DNA of 64,000 nt from Thermodesulfobacteriota bacterium (GCA_026415325.1 JAOAHH010000035.1:1-64000), one strand, 5' to 3'; shown: positions 47,755 through 58,277, counted from the stretch's first letter. Notes: generated from the sequence alone by a model not told the origin. Numbers and translations are program-made.

Positions 47755-48081
47755 CTATTTTCTTACCAAGAGTCTTCTCATCATACTTTCGCTCCGACCG
47801 CTTATTTTCCAATTCGTCGTTTTTTCGTTAAACCGAGGATGGGGGTAAATCCTTTTTATTACATACGGTGTATCTCCCATAACGGTTGCAATTAGTGCGG
47901 CAACAGCAACGTGCTCATATCCTCCGATGTCCTCTTTGCTCTGTTCTTTTTTTTCACTCTTTTCTTTTTCTTCCCTCGCTCCGGCGCACTCCATGCTTTT
48001 TTGTTTTTTTCGTGTTTGAATATATGCGTTCGCCAAATACAAAAAAATAAAAAAAAGTAAAATAATACTTACCATTGTCAT
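47755..48081 (-). CDS. Na+-pump decarboxylase gamma/delta subunit (OadG-like)
   Basis: A 108-residue membrane-anchored subunit. Residues 3-20 form one transmembrane helix (MVSIILLFFIFLYLANAY), followed by a highly charged linker (about 25-50), then VAVAALIATVMGDTPYVIKRIY (about 58-79), the conserved C-terminal element of OadG/MmdD-type subunits that holds the carboxyltransferase to the membrane complex. The ATG at 48081 is preceded by GAAAGGG. It starts 11 bases after the dnaN stop, an unusual place for this pump. Confidence 0.85.
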   Translation of the reverse strand: MTMVSIILLFFIFLYLANAYIQTRKKQKSMECAGAREEKEKSEKKEQSKEDIGGYEHVAVAALIATVMGDTPYVIKRIYPHPRFNEKTTNWKISGRSESMMRRLLVRK

Positions 48082-48092
48082 GATTTTCCCTT

Positions 48093-49235
48093 TCAGTCCA
48101 TCAACATAGGCATAACTACGTACTTCACCTGATCTTTCTTCTTTACCGGCCGTATGATTAAAGGTTTGTTCTTTTCCTCGATATTATATTCAACAAAAAT
48201 ATCGTCCTGTACGGCGAGCAATATATCAAGCAGATATGAACAATTAAGACAAAAAGCAATCTCTTCGGTATGTGCCTTTTGCTCATGTGTCAATGTAAGT
48301 GTTTCATTAACCATACCGATGTCACTGTCTTCCGTTCTTATATCAAGCTTTTTATCTTTAAAAGTAAAGAGCACCGGTCGGGTATTTTCATTTGAAATAA
48401 TCGCCATACGCTTGAGTGCTGGAATTAGTTCATCGCGTGGTAGCATAACCTCGAATTTTTTATATCCATCACCCGGAATAATGACCCGGTAATCTGGAAA
48501 CTTTTTTTCAATAAGATAAATACTATATTCTATTTCCCCGACACGAACGTAAAAAACCCTGTCGTCTGTAAAAAGGTATATTTTTTCTTCATCCTTTTTT
48601 TCATGCAATATTTTATGCAGTTCTATAATGCCCTTATACGGTATGAGAATACCTGCAGTTAAAGGAGGTGGTGTTTCAAAGTTTTCATCGGCAATCGAGA
48701 GTCGAAATCCATCTGTGGTGACAATGCGTGTTATGCCGCCCTCAATATTTTCCAGATATGCACCATGAATGTTTATCGTTGTTTCATCACGCGCCATTGA
48801 GAAATAGGTAACATCAAGCATTTCAAGGAAACGCGTTCTTTTTATGGCAACAAAATTTTTCGCACCATCTGATGCGGTCATTGGAAAATCTTCGGGAGAA
48901 AATCCGCTGATTTTAAATTTTACTTTTTTCCCGCTTTTTATCTCAACGGTATATCTTTCTTTTTCTTCAATATCAATAACCCCATCAGGCATTTCTTTTA
49001 TAATATCAAACAACATGCGTGCATTAACCAGTATCTCTCCTTCTTCATGAACAGCGTTCACCAGATATGTTGCCTTTGTACCAATTTGAAGATTGGTTGC
49101 GGCAACAATGAGCATTTTTTCTTTGGCTTGCAACAGTACATGTGCAGTAATTGGTTTAATACTGCTTTTTTCTGCAATGCCCTGTATTCGTGCAAGGGCG
49201 GGGAGAAGAATTTTTTTGTCTGCAGAGATTTTCAT
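48093..49235 (-). CDS. dnaN: DNA polymerase III beta sliding clamp
   Basis: A 380-residue clamp subunit of the replicative polymerase, made of three similar domains forming half of the ring. DGFRLSIADE (about residue 175) and the C-terminal YVVMPMLMD (about 372) are typical clamp sequences; the terminal MPM(R/L) segment belongs to the partner-binding groove. Composition is strongly AT-rich. It lies 169 bases downstream of dnaA on the same strand, as in most bacteria, but is followed by Na+-pump genes and not by recF. Confidence 0.95.
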   Translation of the reverse strand: MKISADKKILLPALARIQGIAEKSSIKPITAHVLLQAKEKMLIVAATNLQIGTKATYLVNAVHEEGEILVNARMLFDIIKEMPDGVIDIEEKERYTVEIKSGKKVKFKISGFSPEDFPMTASDGAKNFVAIKRTRFLEMLDVTYFSMARDETTINIHGAYLENIEGGITRIVTTDGFRLSIADENFETPPPLTAGILIPYKGIIELHKILHEKKDEEKIYLFTDDRVFYVRVGEIEYSIYLIEKKFPDYRVIIPGDGYKKFEVMLPRDELIPALKRMAIISNENTRPVLFTFKDKKLDIRTEDSDIGMVNETLTLTHEQKAHTEEIAFCLNCSYLLDILLAVQDDIFVEYNIEEKNKPLIIRPVKKKDQVKYVVMPMLMD

Positions 49236-49404
49236 AGTGTTAATGAAAAGATAAATTAAGTGAATTAGTAATAACGGTAACGATTTATTTTGTTGAAAAG
49301 CTGTTTAACCTTTTTATGTTTCTAAAAAAAAAAGTTTTACAACCTGTGTAGTTATCTGTTGATGATATGTGTATGATAAAGAAAAAAACTCTCTCTGGAA
49401 AAAA
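49236..49404. other. AT-rich dnaA-dnaN intergenic region
   Basis: 169 bases with long A/T runs (for example ten A at 49324-49333). One 8-of-9 match to a DnaA box, TGTGTATGA, occurs at 49368-49376; no cluster of boxes is visible. It may hold the dnaN promoter or a minor DnaA-binding zone. I cannot call an origin here. Confidence 0.35.
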
Positions 49405-50715
49405 TTACAGTTTATTTAAAATACTTTCCACAATGTCTTTTATTTTTTTATCTTCCTGCACCATCTGTTCAATTTTATTAAGAGAATAAATAACGGTTGA
49501 ATGGTCTCGTCCACTAAAATGCTGCCCGATTTCCGGCAAAGAAAGATTTGTTCTTTTTCTCATAATATACATGGCAATCTGACGTGGGAGTACAATTGAT
49601 GCGTTTTTCTTTTTTCCTTTTATATCTGCTGCCCGTATATTAAAGAATCGAGCAATATGTTTTATAATTTCTTCCGGCGAAACATCTTTTTCCTCTATTT
49701 TTAAAAAATCCTTTAAAACTTCTTTTGTAAAATCAAGCGTAATATCATGACCGTATAAAGAAGAGTATGCTGTCAATCGTGTCAGCAAACCTTCAAGTTC
49801 ACGGATGTTAGATTGTACACTATTTGCAAGTAAAAACGCAACATCATTTGGGAGATGGATTTTTTGAACCAGTGCCTTCTGTTTCAGAATTGCAACTTTT
49901 GTTTCAATGTCCGGGGGTTGTATATCGGCAATGAGACCCCACTCAAAACGGTTCCTAACCCGCTCTTCAAGATCTTTTATTTCCCGTGGGGTTTTATCAC
50001 TGGTAACAACAATTTGTTTTTTTACCTCAAACAGAGCATTAAACGTATGAAAAAATTCCTCTTGGGTACGCTCTTTTCCTGCAAGGAATTGAATATCGTC
50101 AAGGAGCAGGACATCAATATTACGATATTTATTCCTAAACTCTGGCATTTTTTCATTTCTGATTGAATTAATAAGTTCGTTGGTAAACTTCTCCGAGGTA
50201 ACATAACAGATTTTAATTTGAGGATATTTTAAAAAACATTCATTAACAATGGCATGCAACAGATGTGTCTTTCCAAGCCCAACACCGCCGTAAATAAACA
50301 AAGGATTATATGTACCGCCGGGGCGGTCGGCGACTGCCCGGCTTGCGGCATGTGCAAACTGATTCCCCGGTCCAACAACAAAATTTGCAAATGTATACAG
50401 AGGATTTATGTTTTTTGGGAGAGCGATTTTCTTATCGTGCTGTTTCTCATGTTCTACAATGTGTTGCGGTTCAGGGGTACCGATAATTGAAAAAACAATA
50501 TGTGGTGTTTTTCCAAGCAGCTCCGCCAGCGTCTCTTTCAGTGCTTCAAAATAGTTTTCCTTTATCCAGTCGGCATAAAACTGTTTCGGTACGCCAAAAC
50601 GGATGGACGAAGAAGTAAGGTCGATAATATGAATCGGTTTAAACCATGTTTCAACCGTTTTCTCAGAAAGACGCTGACTTAAATGTGACAGGCACTGATT
50701 CCAAAATTCTTTCAC
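49405..50715 (-). CDS. dnaA: Chromosomal replication initiator DnaA
   Basis: A 436-residue DnaA. Domain I begins FWNQCLSHLSQRLSEKTVETWF, a short linker follows, then the AAA+ domain with Walker A YGGVGLGKTHLLHAI (about residue 142), Walker B LLLDDIQFLAGKE (about 203) and the arginine sensor region RVRNRFEWG (about 252). Domain IV has the DnaA-box-reading signature GRDHSTVIYSLNKIE (about 400). The start is GTG at 50715, with GGTGAT upstream. Its own promoter lies between rodA and dnaA. AT-rich composition. Confidence 0.96.
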   Translation of the reverse strand: MKEFWNQCLSHLSQRLSEKTVETWFKPIHIIDLTSSSIRFGVPKQFYADWIKENYFEALKETLAELLGKTPHIVFSIIGTPEPQHIVEHEKQHDKKIALPKNINPLYTFANFVVGPGNQFAHAASRAVADRPGGTYNPLFIYGGVGLGKTHLLHAIVNECFLKYPQIKICYVTSEKFTNELINSIRNEKMPEFRNKYRNIDVLLLDDIQFLAGKERTQEEFFHTFNALFEVKKQIVVTSDKTPREIKDLEERVRNRFEWGLIADIQPPDIETKVAILKQKALVQKIHLPNDVAFLLANSVQSNIRELEGLLTRLTAYSSLYGHDITLDFTKEVLKDFLKIEEKDVSPEEIIKHIARFFNIRAADIKGKKKNASIVLPRQIAMYIMRKRTNLSLPEIGQHFSGRDHSTVIYSLNKIEQMVQEDKKIKDIVESILNKL

Positions 50716-50751
50716 TGTATCACCATAGAAAACAGACCAAGGGAAAATTAC

Positions 50752-50779
50752 TTTATAGCAATAAGGATATCTGTTGCAA
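50752..50779 (-). promoter_or_regulatory. Candidate dnaA promoter
   Basis: On the minus strand TTGCAA (50779-50774), a 16-base spacer and TATAAA (50757-50752). Transcription would begin near 50745, about 30 bases before the GTG of dnaA. It lets dnaA be expressed apart from the mre-rodA unit upstream. Confidence 0.6.
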
Positions 50780-50786
50780 GAATCTT

Positions 50787-51884
50787 TTATTTAAATCGGC
50801 GCATGCCGACGTTGAGCACAAGTCCAACACCGATCATGTTTGAAATAAGAGCTGATCCGCCGTAACTCATAAACGGTAACGGTACGCCGACGACCGGAAA
50901 CAAGCCGATGGTCATACAAATATTGATAAACATCTGAATAAAAAAGAGACCGGCGATACCGATAGCCAGAAACGAGCCGCTCATATTTTTTGATGAAAAG
51001 GCAATGCTCATACACCGGTATACTATCAAAAAAAGAAGAAAAAGGACAACACAGCAACCGATAAACCCCCATTCCTCTGCCCACACAGAAAAAACAAAAT
51101 CAGAGTGTTGCTCAGGCAGAAAACGAAGCTGGCTCTGCGTTCCTTTGCAAAATCCTTTACCGAATATACCACCCGAACCAACCGCAATCTTCGATTGAAT
51201 AATTTGATAACCTGATTGCAGCGGATCCACACTTGGATCGAGGAATACAAGAATTCTTTTTTTTTGATAATCCTTGAGAAACGTCCAGCAAAAGGGCAGG
51301 AGGCTCACGATGGAAGCAAAAAAAGGAAATACGGTTTTTTTCTTAATCTTAATAAAAAGAAGGAAGAAAAAGAACACAAGACAAAAAATTCCCGCTGTGC
51401 CGAGATCAGGTTGAAGGAAAACCGGTAGAAAAGTGATTGCAAGCACCGTGAACGGAAAGACCAAATCACGAAGACCGAGCGTTTTGCTGTATATGGTTTC
51501 TGAAAAGTATTTTGTAAGCGAGAGAATAAAACTTATCTTCGCAAACTCAGAGGGCTGTAATGAAAACGGGCCGACAGAGAGCCACCGCTGGGCACCAAGC
51601 CGGGTTGCTCCGACAATAAGCACACACAAAACGAGCAGCAACATACACCCATGGATATAGTATGCATACCGGACAAAGAACTGATATGGAATATTGAGCG
51701 TTATAAAAAGGAAAAAAAGACCGGCACAGCACCACATGGCTTGGCGCAGATAAAATGTTGAGACACTACTCCCCTCTGCGTTGCCGATGCTGTAAAGATT
51801 GGCAATGCCGATGCCGCACAAAAAGAGCATAAAGAAAAAGAGCAGATAATCAAAGTTAAGAATCAAACGACGATCAAACATCAT
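50787..51884 (-). CDS. rodA: Peptidoglycan glycosyltransferase RodA (SEDS family)
   Basis: A 365-residue SEDS protein with about ten membrane segments. It shows LSVGPFSLQPSEFAKISFILSL (about residue 122) with the conserved Pro-Ser-Glu, the catalytic-Asp region LQPDLGTAGIFC (about 160), GKGFCKGTQSQLRFLPEQHSDFVF (about 242) and VPLPFMSYGGSALI near the C-terminus. It polymerises glycan strands for cell elongation together with PBP2, encoded 7 bases upstream. This pairing and the mreBCD genes favour RodA over FtsW. Confidence 0.93.
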   Translation of the reverse strand: MMFDRRLILNFDYLLFFFMLFLCGIGIANLYSIGNAEGSSVSTFYLRQAMWCCAGLFFLFITLNIPYQFFVRYAYYIHGCMLLLVLCVLIVGATRLGAQRWLSVGPFSLQPSEFAKISFILSLTKYFSETIYSKTLGLRDLVFPFTVLAITFLPVFLQPDLGTAGIFCLVFFFFLLFIKIKKKTVFPFFASIVSLLPFCWTFLKDYQKKRILVFLDPSVDPLQSGYQIIQSKIAVGSGGIFGKGFCKGTQSQLRFLPEQHSDFVFSVWAEEWGFIGCCVVLFLLFLIVYRCMSIAFSSKNMSGSFLAIGIAGLFFIQMFINICMTIGLFPVVGVPLPFMSYGGSALISNMIGVGLVLNVGMRRFK

Positions 51885-51891
51885 GGCGATA

Positions 51892-53763
51892 TTAATCCGC
51901 TTCTTCGGTTTCTTCAGCAGGCAGCATGACTGGTTGCGGCTGTTCCTGTTGGTTTGGAAGGAGATAGGCTCTTATGATTTCCCGAGCAAGCGGTGCTGCT
52001 GCAGAGCCTCCATGTCCCCCATGTTCACAGTACACGGCAACAACAATCTTCGGTTCTTCAACAGGAGCCAGAGCAACAAACCATGCATGGTCTTCAAATC
52101 GTTTTGGGACTTTGCCCGACGAGGCGCTGTAGAAACGTCGCCCGACAACCTGTGCCGTTCCCGTTTTTCCACCCACCAGTAGTTCGGGAATTCTTGCTTT
52201 TCCACCGGTTCCGCCCGGTTCGTTTACCACGCCGCACAGTGCTTTTTTTATGATGGTTAGCGTTTTCGGCGACAGTGTGATGTTTTTATTCTTTTCCGGC
52301 TTTGGTTCAAACCGCGGGGTGCCAGCATCAACCGAAAGCACAAGGTGCGGTCGAGGAACATACGAGCCGTTAGCAATCGCAGCTGTCATCGCGGCAAGTT
52401 GCAAGGGCGTGCAGAGCACAAACCCTTGCCCGATAGCAACCGTCAGCGTTTCTCCTTTTTGCCACGGATAGCCGTATCTTCTTTTTTTCCACTCCTGCGT
52501 CGGAATAAGCCCCGGCCGTTCTCCCTCAAGTTCAATACCGGTTTTTTCGCCGAGTCCGAGCATGGTTGCATATTTATGGATTGTATCAACACCAAGTTTC
52601 ATGCCGAGCGTATAGAAATACGTATCACATGACTGCACAATCGCATCATGAAGGTTGACATATCCATGGCCGTGTTTTTTCCAGCAGTTAAAGGTACGGC
52701 TCCCAAGGTTCAGATATCCGGGACAAAATACGGTAAAGGAGGGATCAATCACCTTTTCTTCAAGAGCTGCAATTGCCGTAATGATTTTGAACACAGAGCC
52801 CGGTGGCTGCTGGGATTGTATGGCGCGGTTAAGCAGCGGATGTTCGGGGTGGTTGGTGAGCCGCAACCATTCCTGCGCATCAATCCCCCGGGCAAAAAGT
52901 CGGGGATCAAAACACGGGGAGCTCGCCATGGCAAGTACCTCTCCGGTGTATGGCTCAAGTGCGACAATAGCTCCGGGATGGTCTCGCACGAGTGTTTCGG
53001 CAATTGACTGCACCCGTGGCACCAGCGAGAGCGTTATGGTGCGGCCGGCGACAGGATTGACTTCGGCAAGGATTTTGGTTCGATTACCGTATGCGTCAAC
53101 CTCTGACTGCAACCCGCCGTTAACACCGCGCAGATACTGCTCGCCCCATTTTTCAAGCCCGAATTTTCCGATACAGTCACCCATACGATAGCCTTCGGGG
53201 GCATACCGGTCAAGTTCTGTGCGGTCGATTTCTCCGACAAAGCCGAACACATGAGGAGCAAAAATATTGCTGGCATAACTGCGTGTAGGCACCACGTCGA
53301 TCGAAACCCCCTGCAACTCTGGTTTTTTGGCAAGAATAAGGCTCATATTATCCCATGAAAGATCTTTTTTGAGCGTTACAGGCTCAAACGGCGGTCTGCC
53401 TTTCTGCTTTTCATATCTTTTCTGCAACGCCTCACGGGGAAGATTGAGCAACGCTGCAAGCGCGTCTAATGTTTCTGAAACCTTGGGGGTGTCCTGCGGG
53501 ATGAGGATGAGATCAAACGAGGGCTTATTACCAACCAGCACTTCCCCGGTTTTTGCCCGCATTATTCCCCGCGGCGCAGGAATCGAAGAGAGACGAATCC
53601 GGTTGTTCACCGACTGTTGACTGTACAGACTTCCTTTGAGAATTTGCAGATAATAGAGCCGGAAAAAGATAAACAAAAAGCAGATGCTGATGACAATCGC
53701 AACTCTGCGAATTTTCGTTTTTATCTCTTTCTCAACAAGTGCCTCATTGAGTACAACGGCCAT
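51892..53763 (-). CDS. mrdA: Penicillin-binding protein 2 (elongasome transpeptidase)
   Basis: A 623-residue class B PBP. It has one N-terminal membrane anchor (IVISICFLFIFFRLYYLQIL, about residues 22-41), a dimerisation/pedestal domain and the transpeptidase domain. The latter has the active-site Ser in PPGSVFKI (about 325), the second motif SCD (about 383) and KTGTAQV (about 559). It crosslinks peptidoglycan made by RodA during side-wall growth. Its first 20 bases overlap the end of mreD. The C-terminus ends in a polar Gln/Pro/Glu-rich tail. Confidence 0.94.
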   Translation of the reverse strand: MAVVLNEALVEKEIKTKIRRVAIVISICFLFIFFRLYYLQILKGSLYSQQSVNNRIRLSSIPAPRGIMRAKTGEVLVGNKPSFDLILIPQDTPKVSETLDALAALLNLPREALQKRYEKQKGRPPFEPVTLKKDLSWDNMSLILAKKPELQGVSIDVVPTRSYASNIFAPHVFGFVGEIDRTELDRYAPEGYRMGDCIGKFGLEKWGEQYLRGVNGGLQSEVDAYGNRTKILAEVNPVAGRTITLSLVPRVQSIAETLVRDHPGAIVALEPYTGEVLAMASSPCFDPRLFARGIDAQEWLRLTNHPEHPLLNRAIQSQQPPGSVFKIITAIAALEEKVIDPSFTVFCPGYLNLGSRTFNCWKKHGHGYVNLHDAIVQSCDTYFYTLGMKLGVDTIHKYATMLGLGEKTGIELEGERPGLIPTQEWKKRRYGYPWQKGETLTVAIGQGFVLCTPLQLAAMTAAIANGSYVPRPHLVLSVDAGTPRFEPKPEKNKNITLSPKTLTIIKKALCGVVNEPGGTGGKARIPELLVGGKTGTAQVVGRRFYSASSGKVPKRFEDHAWFVALAPVEEPKIVVAVYCEHGGHGGSAAAPLAREIIRAYLLPNQQEQPQPVMLPAEETEEAD

Positions 53764-54286
53764 GATGCATCAAACGCTGATCAAACAATGGATCTTTCCT
53801 GTCGCCAGTCAACCGACGCAGGAATGCAAAAATTACCGGCGAACATCCTACGGTCAGGATGGTTTCAAAAATCCAGATGCGGGTCATTTCGCGAAAGACA
53901 AATTCATAATTATAGACATAAGAAAACAAAAACAACAGATATCCGTATTTCAGGAGTTGGGTACACCAGACAATCACCATGACATGCACTGTGGTTGTGA
54001 ACTGGAGAAATTTTTTCGTAAGCCGGATCAGGAAAAAAACCCCGAGAAAAAATATCTGCAAAACTCCTCCTTGCATACAGGAGACGCTTTCAAGCGCAAG
54101 CCCGCACCCCCAGCAGATGGCAGCACCACGGCACAGCGGCGCAGAAATACCAAGCATCACCACAAAGCTAAGAATGAAATCCGGTCGGATACCGGTCTGC
54201 CCGAACAGGTATCCTGCGTGCATTTGTAGTAGTACCAGTACAAAACCGGCAAGCACGTAAATCAGGAGACGCGAGACCGCTGTCAC
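53744..54286 (-). CDS. mreD: Rod-shape protein MreD
   Basis: A 180-residue membrane protein with about five hydrophobic helices, starting LLIYVLAGFVLVLLQMHAGYLFG and containing RPDFILSFVVMLGISAPLCRGA (from about residue 34), a typical MreD segment. MreD sequences are poorly conserved, so the call rests mainly on its place between mreC and PBP2 and its membrane profile. It starts with GTG, overlapping the mreC stop (GTGA). Confidence 0.85.
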   Translation of the reverse strand: MTAVSRLLIYVLAGFVLVLLQMHAGYLFGQTGIRPDFILSFVVMLGISAPLCRGAAICWGCGLALESVSCMQGGVLQIFFLGVFFLIRLTKKFLQFTTTVHVMVIVWCTQLLKYGYLLFLFSYVYNYEFVFREMTRIWIFETILTVGCSPVIFAFLRRLTGDRKDPLFDQRLMHHGRCTQ

Positions 54287-55113
54287 CGTGGTGCTCCTTG
54301 TTCAGGCACGACAACAAACACATTACGCAATTTTGAGAGATTGACCGCAGGTTCAACCTCTATGTGGTGAAAAAAACCACCGGCATCATGGCTGACCGAC
54401 ACGACCGAACCGATCAAGATGCCTCCAGGAAAAAATCCGCCGAGCCCCGAGGTGAGCAGACGATCTCCCGGCTCAATCGGTTCGGTTTTGAGCACATAGG
54501 CAAGTCGGCAGCGGTCATGTCCGGTGCCGACAACAATGCCGCGTGCCCGGGTGCGCTGCACCACAGCGTCGATGTTGCTGTTGACATCGATAAGAAGGAG
54601 CACGTGTGCGCTGGTTGATGCAACCGTGATGATTCTGCCGACCACACCTTCCGGAGCGATGACTCCTGCGCCATGCATGACGCCGTCAACTGCACCCTTG
54701 TCGATCATAAAAGACTTGAACCAACTGGTCGGATCACTGCCGATGATTTCCGCGGCAATCATGCGGAACGGAATACGCTGCCTGAAGTCGAGCAGCTCTC
54801 TGAGGCGCTGGTTCTCGCGCACCTGGTCTTGCAATAATTGGTTTTCTACCAGGAGCGCATCGCGCTGGGTTCGCAAAAGTTCGTTTTCGCGTTGCGTGTG
54901 CACAAGCGAAATATAGCGGCGCCACATAAACGTAGCGCCGTCCCGCAGGGCAGCCGTTATGCGTAACGGCGGGGTGAGGAGCGCTACAAAGAGTCTATTG
55001 AAAATCGTCGGGGTATGGGTGCTGTGAATGTCGCGAGCAAAGAAGGTCAGGGTCGCCGCGAGCACGAGGAGGAGAAAGAGAGGCCGTTTATTGCGGGACA
55101 AAAACTGCAACAT
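54283..55113 (-). CDS. mreC: Rod-shape protein MreC
   Basis: A 276-residue periplasmic scaffold protein: one N-terminal membrane helix (PLFLLLVLAATLTFFA, about residues 11-26), a coiled coil (about 70-108, QRENELLRTQRDALLVENQL) and a beta-barrel domain with GVVGRIITVASTSAHVLLLID (about 156) and LTSGLGGFFPGGILIG (about 220), both family signatures. It links MreB filaments to PBP2 and RodA. It starts 15 bases after the mreB stop. Confidence 0.94.
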   Translation of the reverse strand: MLQFLSRNKRPLFLLLVLAATLTFFARDIHSTHTPTIFNRLFVALLTPPLRITAALRDGATFMWRRYISLVHTQRENELLRTQRDALLVENQLLQDQVRENQRLRELLDFRQRIPFRMIAAEIIGSDPTSWFKSFMIDKGAVDGVMHGAGVIAPEGVVGRIITVASTSAHVLLLIDVNSNIDAVVQRTRARGIVVGTGHDRCRLAYVLKTEPIEPGDRLLTSGLGGFFPGGILIGSVVSVSHDAGGFFHHIEVEPAVNLSKLRNVFVVVPEQGAPR

Positions 55114-55128
55114 GTACGCAGCATAACC

Positions 55129-56211
<1,083 letters not shown>

Positions 56212-56240
56212 CTAATAGCAAACAAACCCGGGAAGTGCAA
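56212..56240 (-). promoter_or_regulatory. Candidate promoter of the mreBCD-PBP2-rodA unit
   Basis: On the minus strand TTGCAC (56240-56235), a 17-base spacer and TATTAG (56217-56212). The transcript would start near 56205, about 40 bases before the mreB ATG. Confidence 0.55.
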
Positions 56241-56355
56241 GCAAAATAATAATAAAGCTTGAAAAATCAGCCGGCTTCTATTAGGATGCAGTTCTTTGCA
56301 CCTCCCAGTGCGGGAGGATATCGGACGGAAAACGAAGCGTTATTCAGGAGTTTGT

Positions 56356-58269
56356 ATGCTGTCGTACATGCGAAAAAATGCAGCATCTTGGATTATTAAG
56401 GTTCTTTTTGCGGTCATAATCATCGTGTTTGTCTTTTTCTACGGTTTTTCGGATCTGCGCAAATCCGAGCGAGGGGCGGTGATCGCAACCGTAGGCGGTA
56501 AAAAAGTCTATCTCACGGAGTATCTGACGGCGTACAAAAACACGCTGCAGCTTTACCGGACGCTCTATAAAGATCAGCTTTCAGACGAGATGATCGAAAA
56601 GCTCGGACTGAAACAGAAAGTGCTCGATGACCTCATCGATCGGGAAATTCTGCTTCAGGAAGCTGCACGGCTCAAAGTGCGGGTTTCTCCTGATACCGTG
56701 CGCGCAGCAATTACCAGCATGCCAGTGTTTCAGGAAAACGGTGCATTCAGCGAGCGCCTGTACCAGCGGGCATTATCATACTACGGCATGACGCCTGCTG
56801 ATTTTGAGCGGGACAAGGAAAGGGAACTTGTGCTGAAAACGCTCCAGGATATGCTGTTTCATGCGGTCACGGTTTCCGACCAGGAGGTGCGCGACCTGTT
56901 CACCCTGCAAAACGATACGGTACATATTGACTATATTCTCTTTTCTCCCGACCGAGAACACGATGATATCCCGGTGAGCGATGCCGAGCTTTCAACATAC
57001 TATGAACAACATAAAGATACGTTTCAGGAACCCGAGAAGGTCAAGGTACAGTATCTTGTGTTTGATCCCCGCGACTATGAAGCTGGCGTTGTGGTCAGCG
57101 ATGCCGAGGTTGAAGAATATTATCAGAGCGAGCCGGAGCGCTTTTCTGAGCCGCATCGGGTAAAGGCGCGTCACATCCTGCTCAAAGTTGAGCAGAATGC
57201 TTCGCCCGAGCAGGAGCAGAAGATCCGGGAAAAAGCAGAGCAGGTTCGCGAGCAGCTTCTTAAAGGAGAGGACTTTGCGCGCCTTGCGCAGAAGGTCTCT
57301 GAAGATACGGCATCGGCTGCTCAGGGAGGCGATCTTGGTTATTTTAAGAAAGGCGATATGGTAAAGCCCTTTGAACAGGCAGCGTTTTCGCTAAAGGTCG
57401 GCGAGATCAGCCCCCTCGTGCGATCACCGTTTGGGTTTCATATCATCCGGGTTGACGATATAAAGGAAGCACATGTCAAGCCGCTCGAAGAGGTGCGCGA
57501 GAGCATCCGTACCGAACTGAAAAAGGAGAAAGCACAAGATCGTGCCCGTGAAGAAGTAAAGCGCGCCTATAACCGCCTCTTTAAGAGCAAAGACCTTGAG
57601 GAATACGGCCGCGAAAACCATGTTAAGGTTCTCATTACCGATTATTTTGCCTATGGCGAAGGGCCTGAAGACAGCCCTGGCAATGAAGTCTTCTCGCGCG
57701 AAGCATTCGGTCTTGATCAGGGTGAGCTGTCAGGAGCTGTTTCCATCGGGCAGAAATTTGTACTGATAAAGCTTCTTGAACGACGCCCCAGCCGCATCCC
57801 GGAACTCGGCGAAATTAAGCCGCGCGTTGCAGAAGTGGTGAAGAAAGAAAAGCGCAGCGAACAGGCACGGGCAAAAGCCCAAGCAGCGCTTGAAGCGCTG
57901 CGCAGCGGCACATCTTCGTGGGATGACCTTGTCCGTACCGCTGCTCTGGAGGTGAAGAGCGCTGAGGTGCGGCGCACCGGCGACTATATTGCAGGATTAG
58001 GGAATCTGCCGGAACTGAAAGAAGCTGCCTATCAGCTTTCCGCTGAAAAACCGTATCCGCCGGCAGTGTATGCGACCGACCGAGGAATTGTTGTGGCAAA
58101 ATTTAAGGAGCGACGAGGTGCCGATGAAGCCCAGTTTGAGAAACAGGCGGCTGCGCTGCGCCGCAGCCTTATCAGTATTAAACAGCAGGAACTGATGGGG
58201 CAGTTTCTGAAAACATTAAAAGCAAAGACAGAAATCTGGGTCGATACCAAACGATTTGCCGCTTTGTAA
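56356..58269 (+). CDS. PpiD/SurA-like periplasmic peptidyl-prolyl isomerase foldase
   Basis: A 637-residue membrane-anchored foldase. It begins MLSYMRKNAASWIIKVLFAV, with one transmembrane helix (about residues 12-30) as in PpiD. Next comes a SurA_N-like helical domain (about 45-170), then a parvulin (PPIC) domain: VKARHILLKVEQ (about 271), GGDLGYFKKGDMVKPFEQAAF (about 330) and SPFGFHIIRVDD (about 356). A long helical C-terminal part follows with parvulin-like remnants. It helps fold secreted and outer-membrane proteins at the Sec exit. The ATG at 56356 follows CAGGAG. A CCTCCC/GGGAGG hairpin lies in the leader at 56301-56317. Confidence 0.88.
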   Translation: MLSYMRKNAASWIIKVLFAVIIIVFVFFYGFSDLRKSERGAVIATVGGKKVYLTEYLTAYKNTLQLYRTLYKDQLSDEMIEKLGLKQKVLDDLIDREILLQEAARLKVRVSPDTVRAAITSMPVFQENGAFSERLYQRALSYYGMTPADFERDKERELVLKTLQDMLFHAVTVSDQEVRDLFTLQNDTVHIDYILFSPDREHDDIPVSDAELSTYYEQHKDTFQEPEKVKVQYLVFDPRDYEAGVVVSDAEVEEYYQSEPERFSEPHRVKARHILLKVEQNASPEQEQKIREKAEQVREQLLKGEDFARLAQKVSEDTASAAQGGDLGYFKKGDMVKPFEQAAFSLKVGEISPLVRSPFGFHIIRVDDIKEAHVKPLEEVRESIRTELKKEKAQDRAREEVKRAYNRLFKSKDLEEYGRENHVKVLITDYFAYGEGPEDSPGNEVFSREAFGLDQGELSGAVSIGQKFVLIKLLERRPSRIPELGEIKPRVAEVVKKEKRSEQARAKAQAALEALRSGTSSWDDLVRTAALEVKSAEVRRTGDYIAGLGNLPELKEAAYQLSAEKPYPPAVYATDRGIVVAKFKERRGADEAQFEKQAAALRRSLISIKQQELMGQFLKTLKAKTEIWVDTKRFAAL

Positions 58270-58277
58270 GGAGTGCT

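Noticed and set aside
49368-49376. DnaA box TGTGTATGA between dnaA and dnaN
   Set aside because: A single 8-of-9 match in AT-rich DNA is expected by chance; no cluster of boxes supports an origin here.
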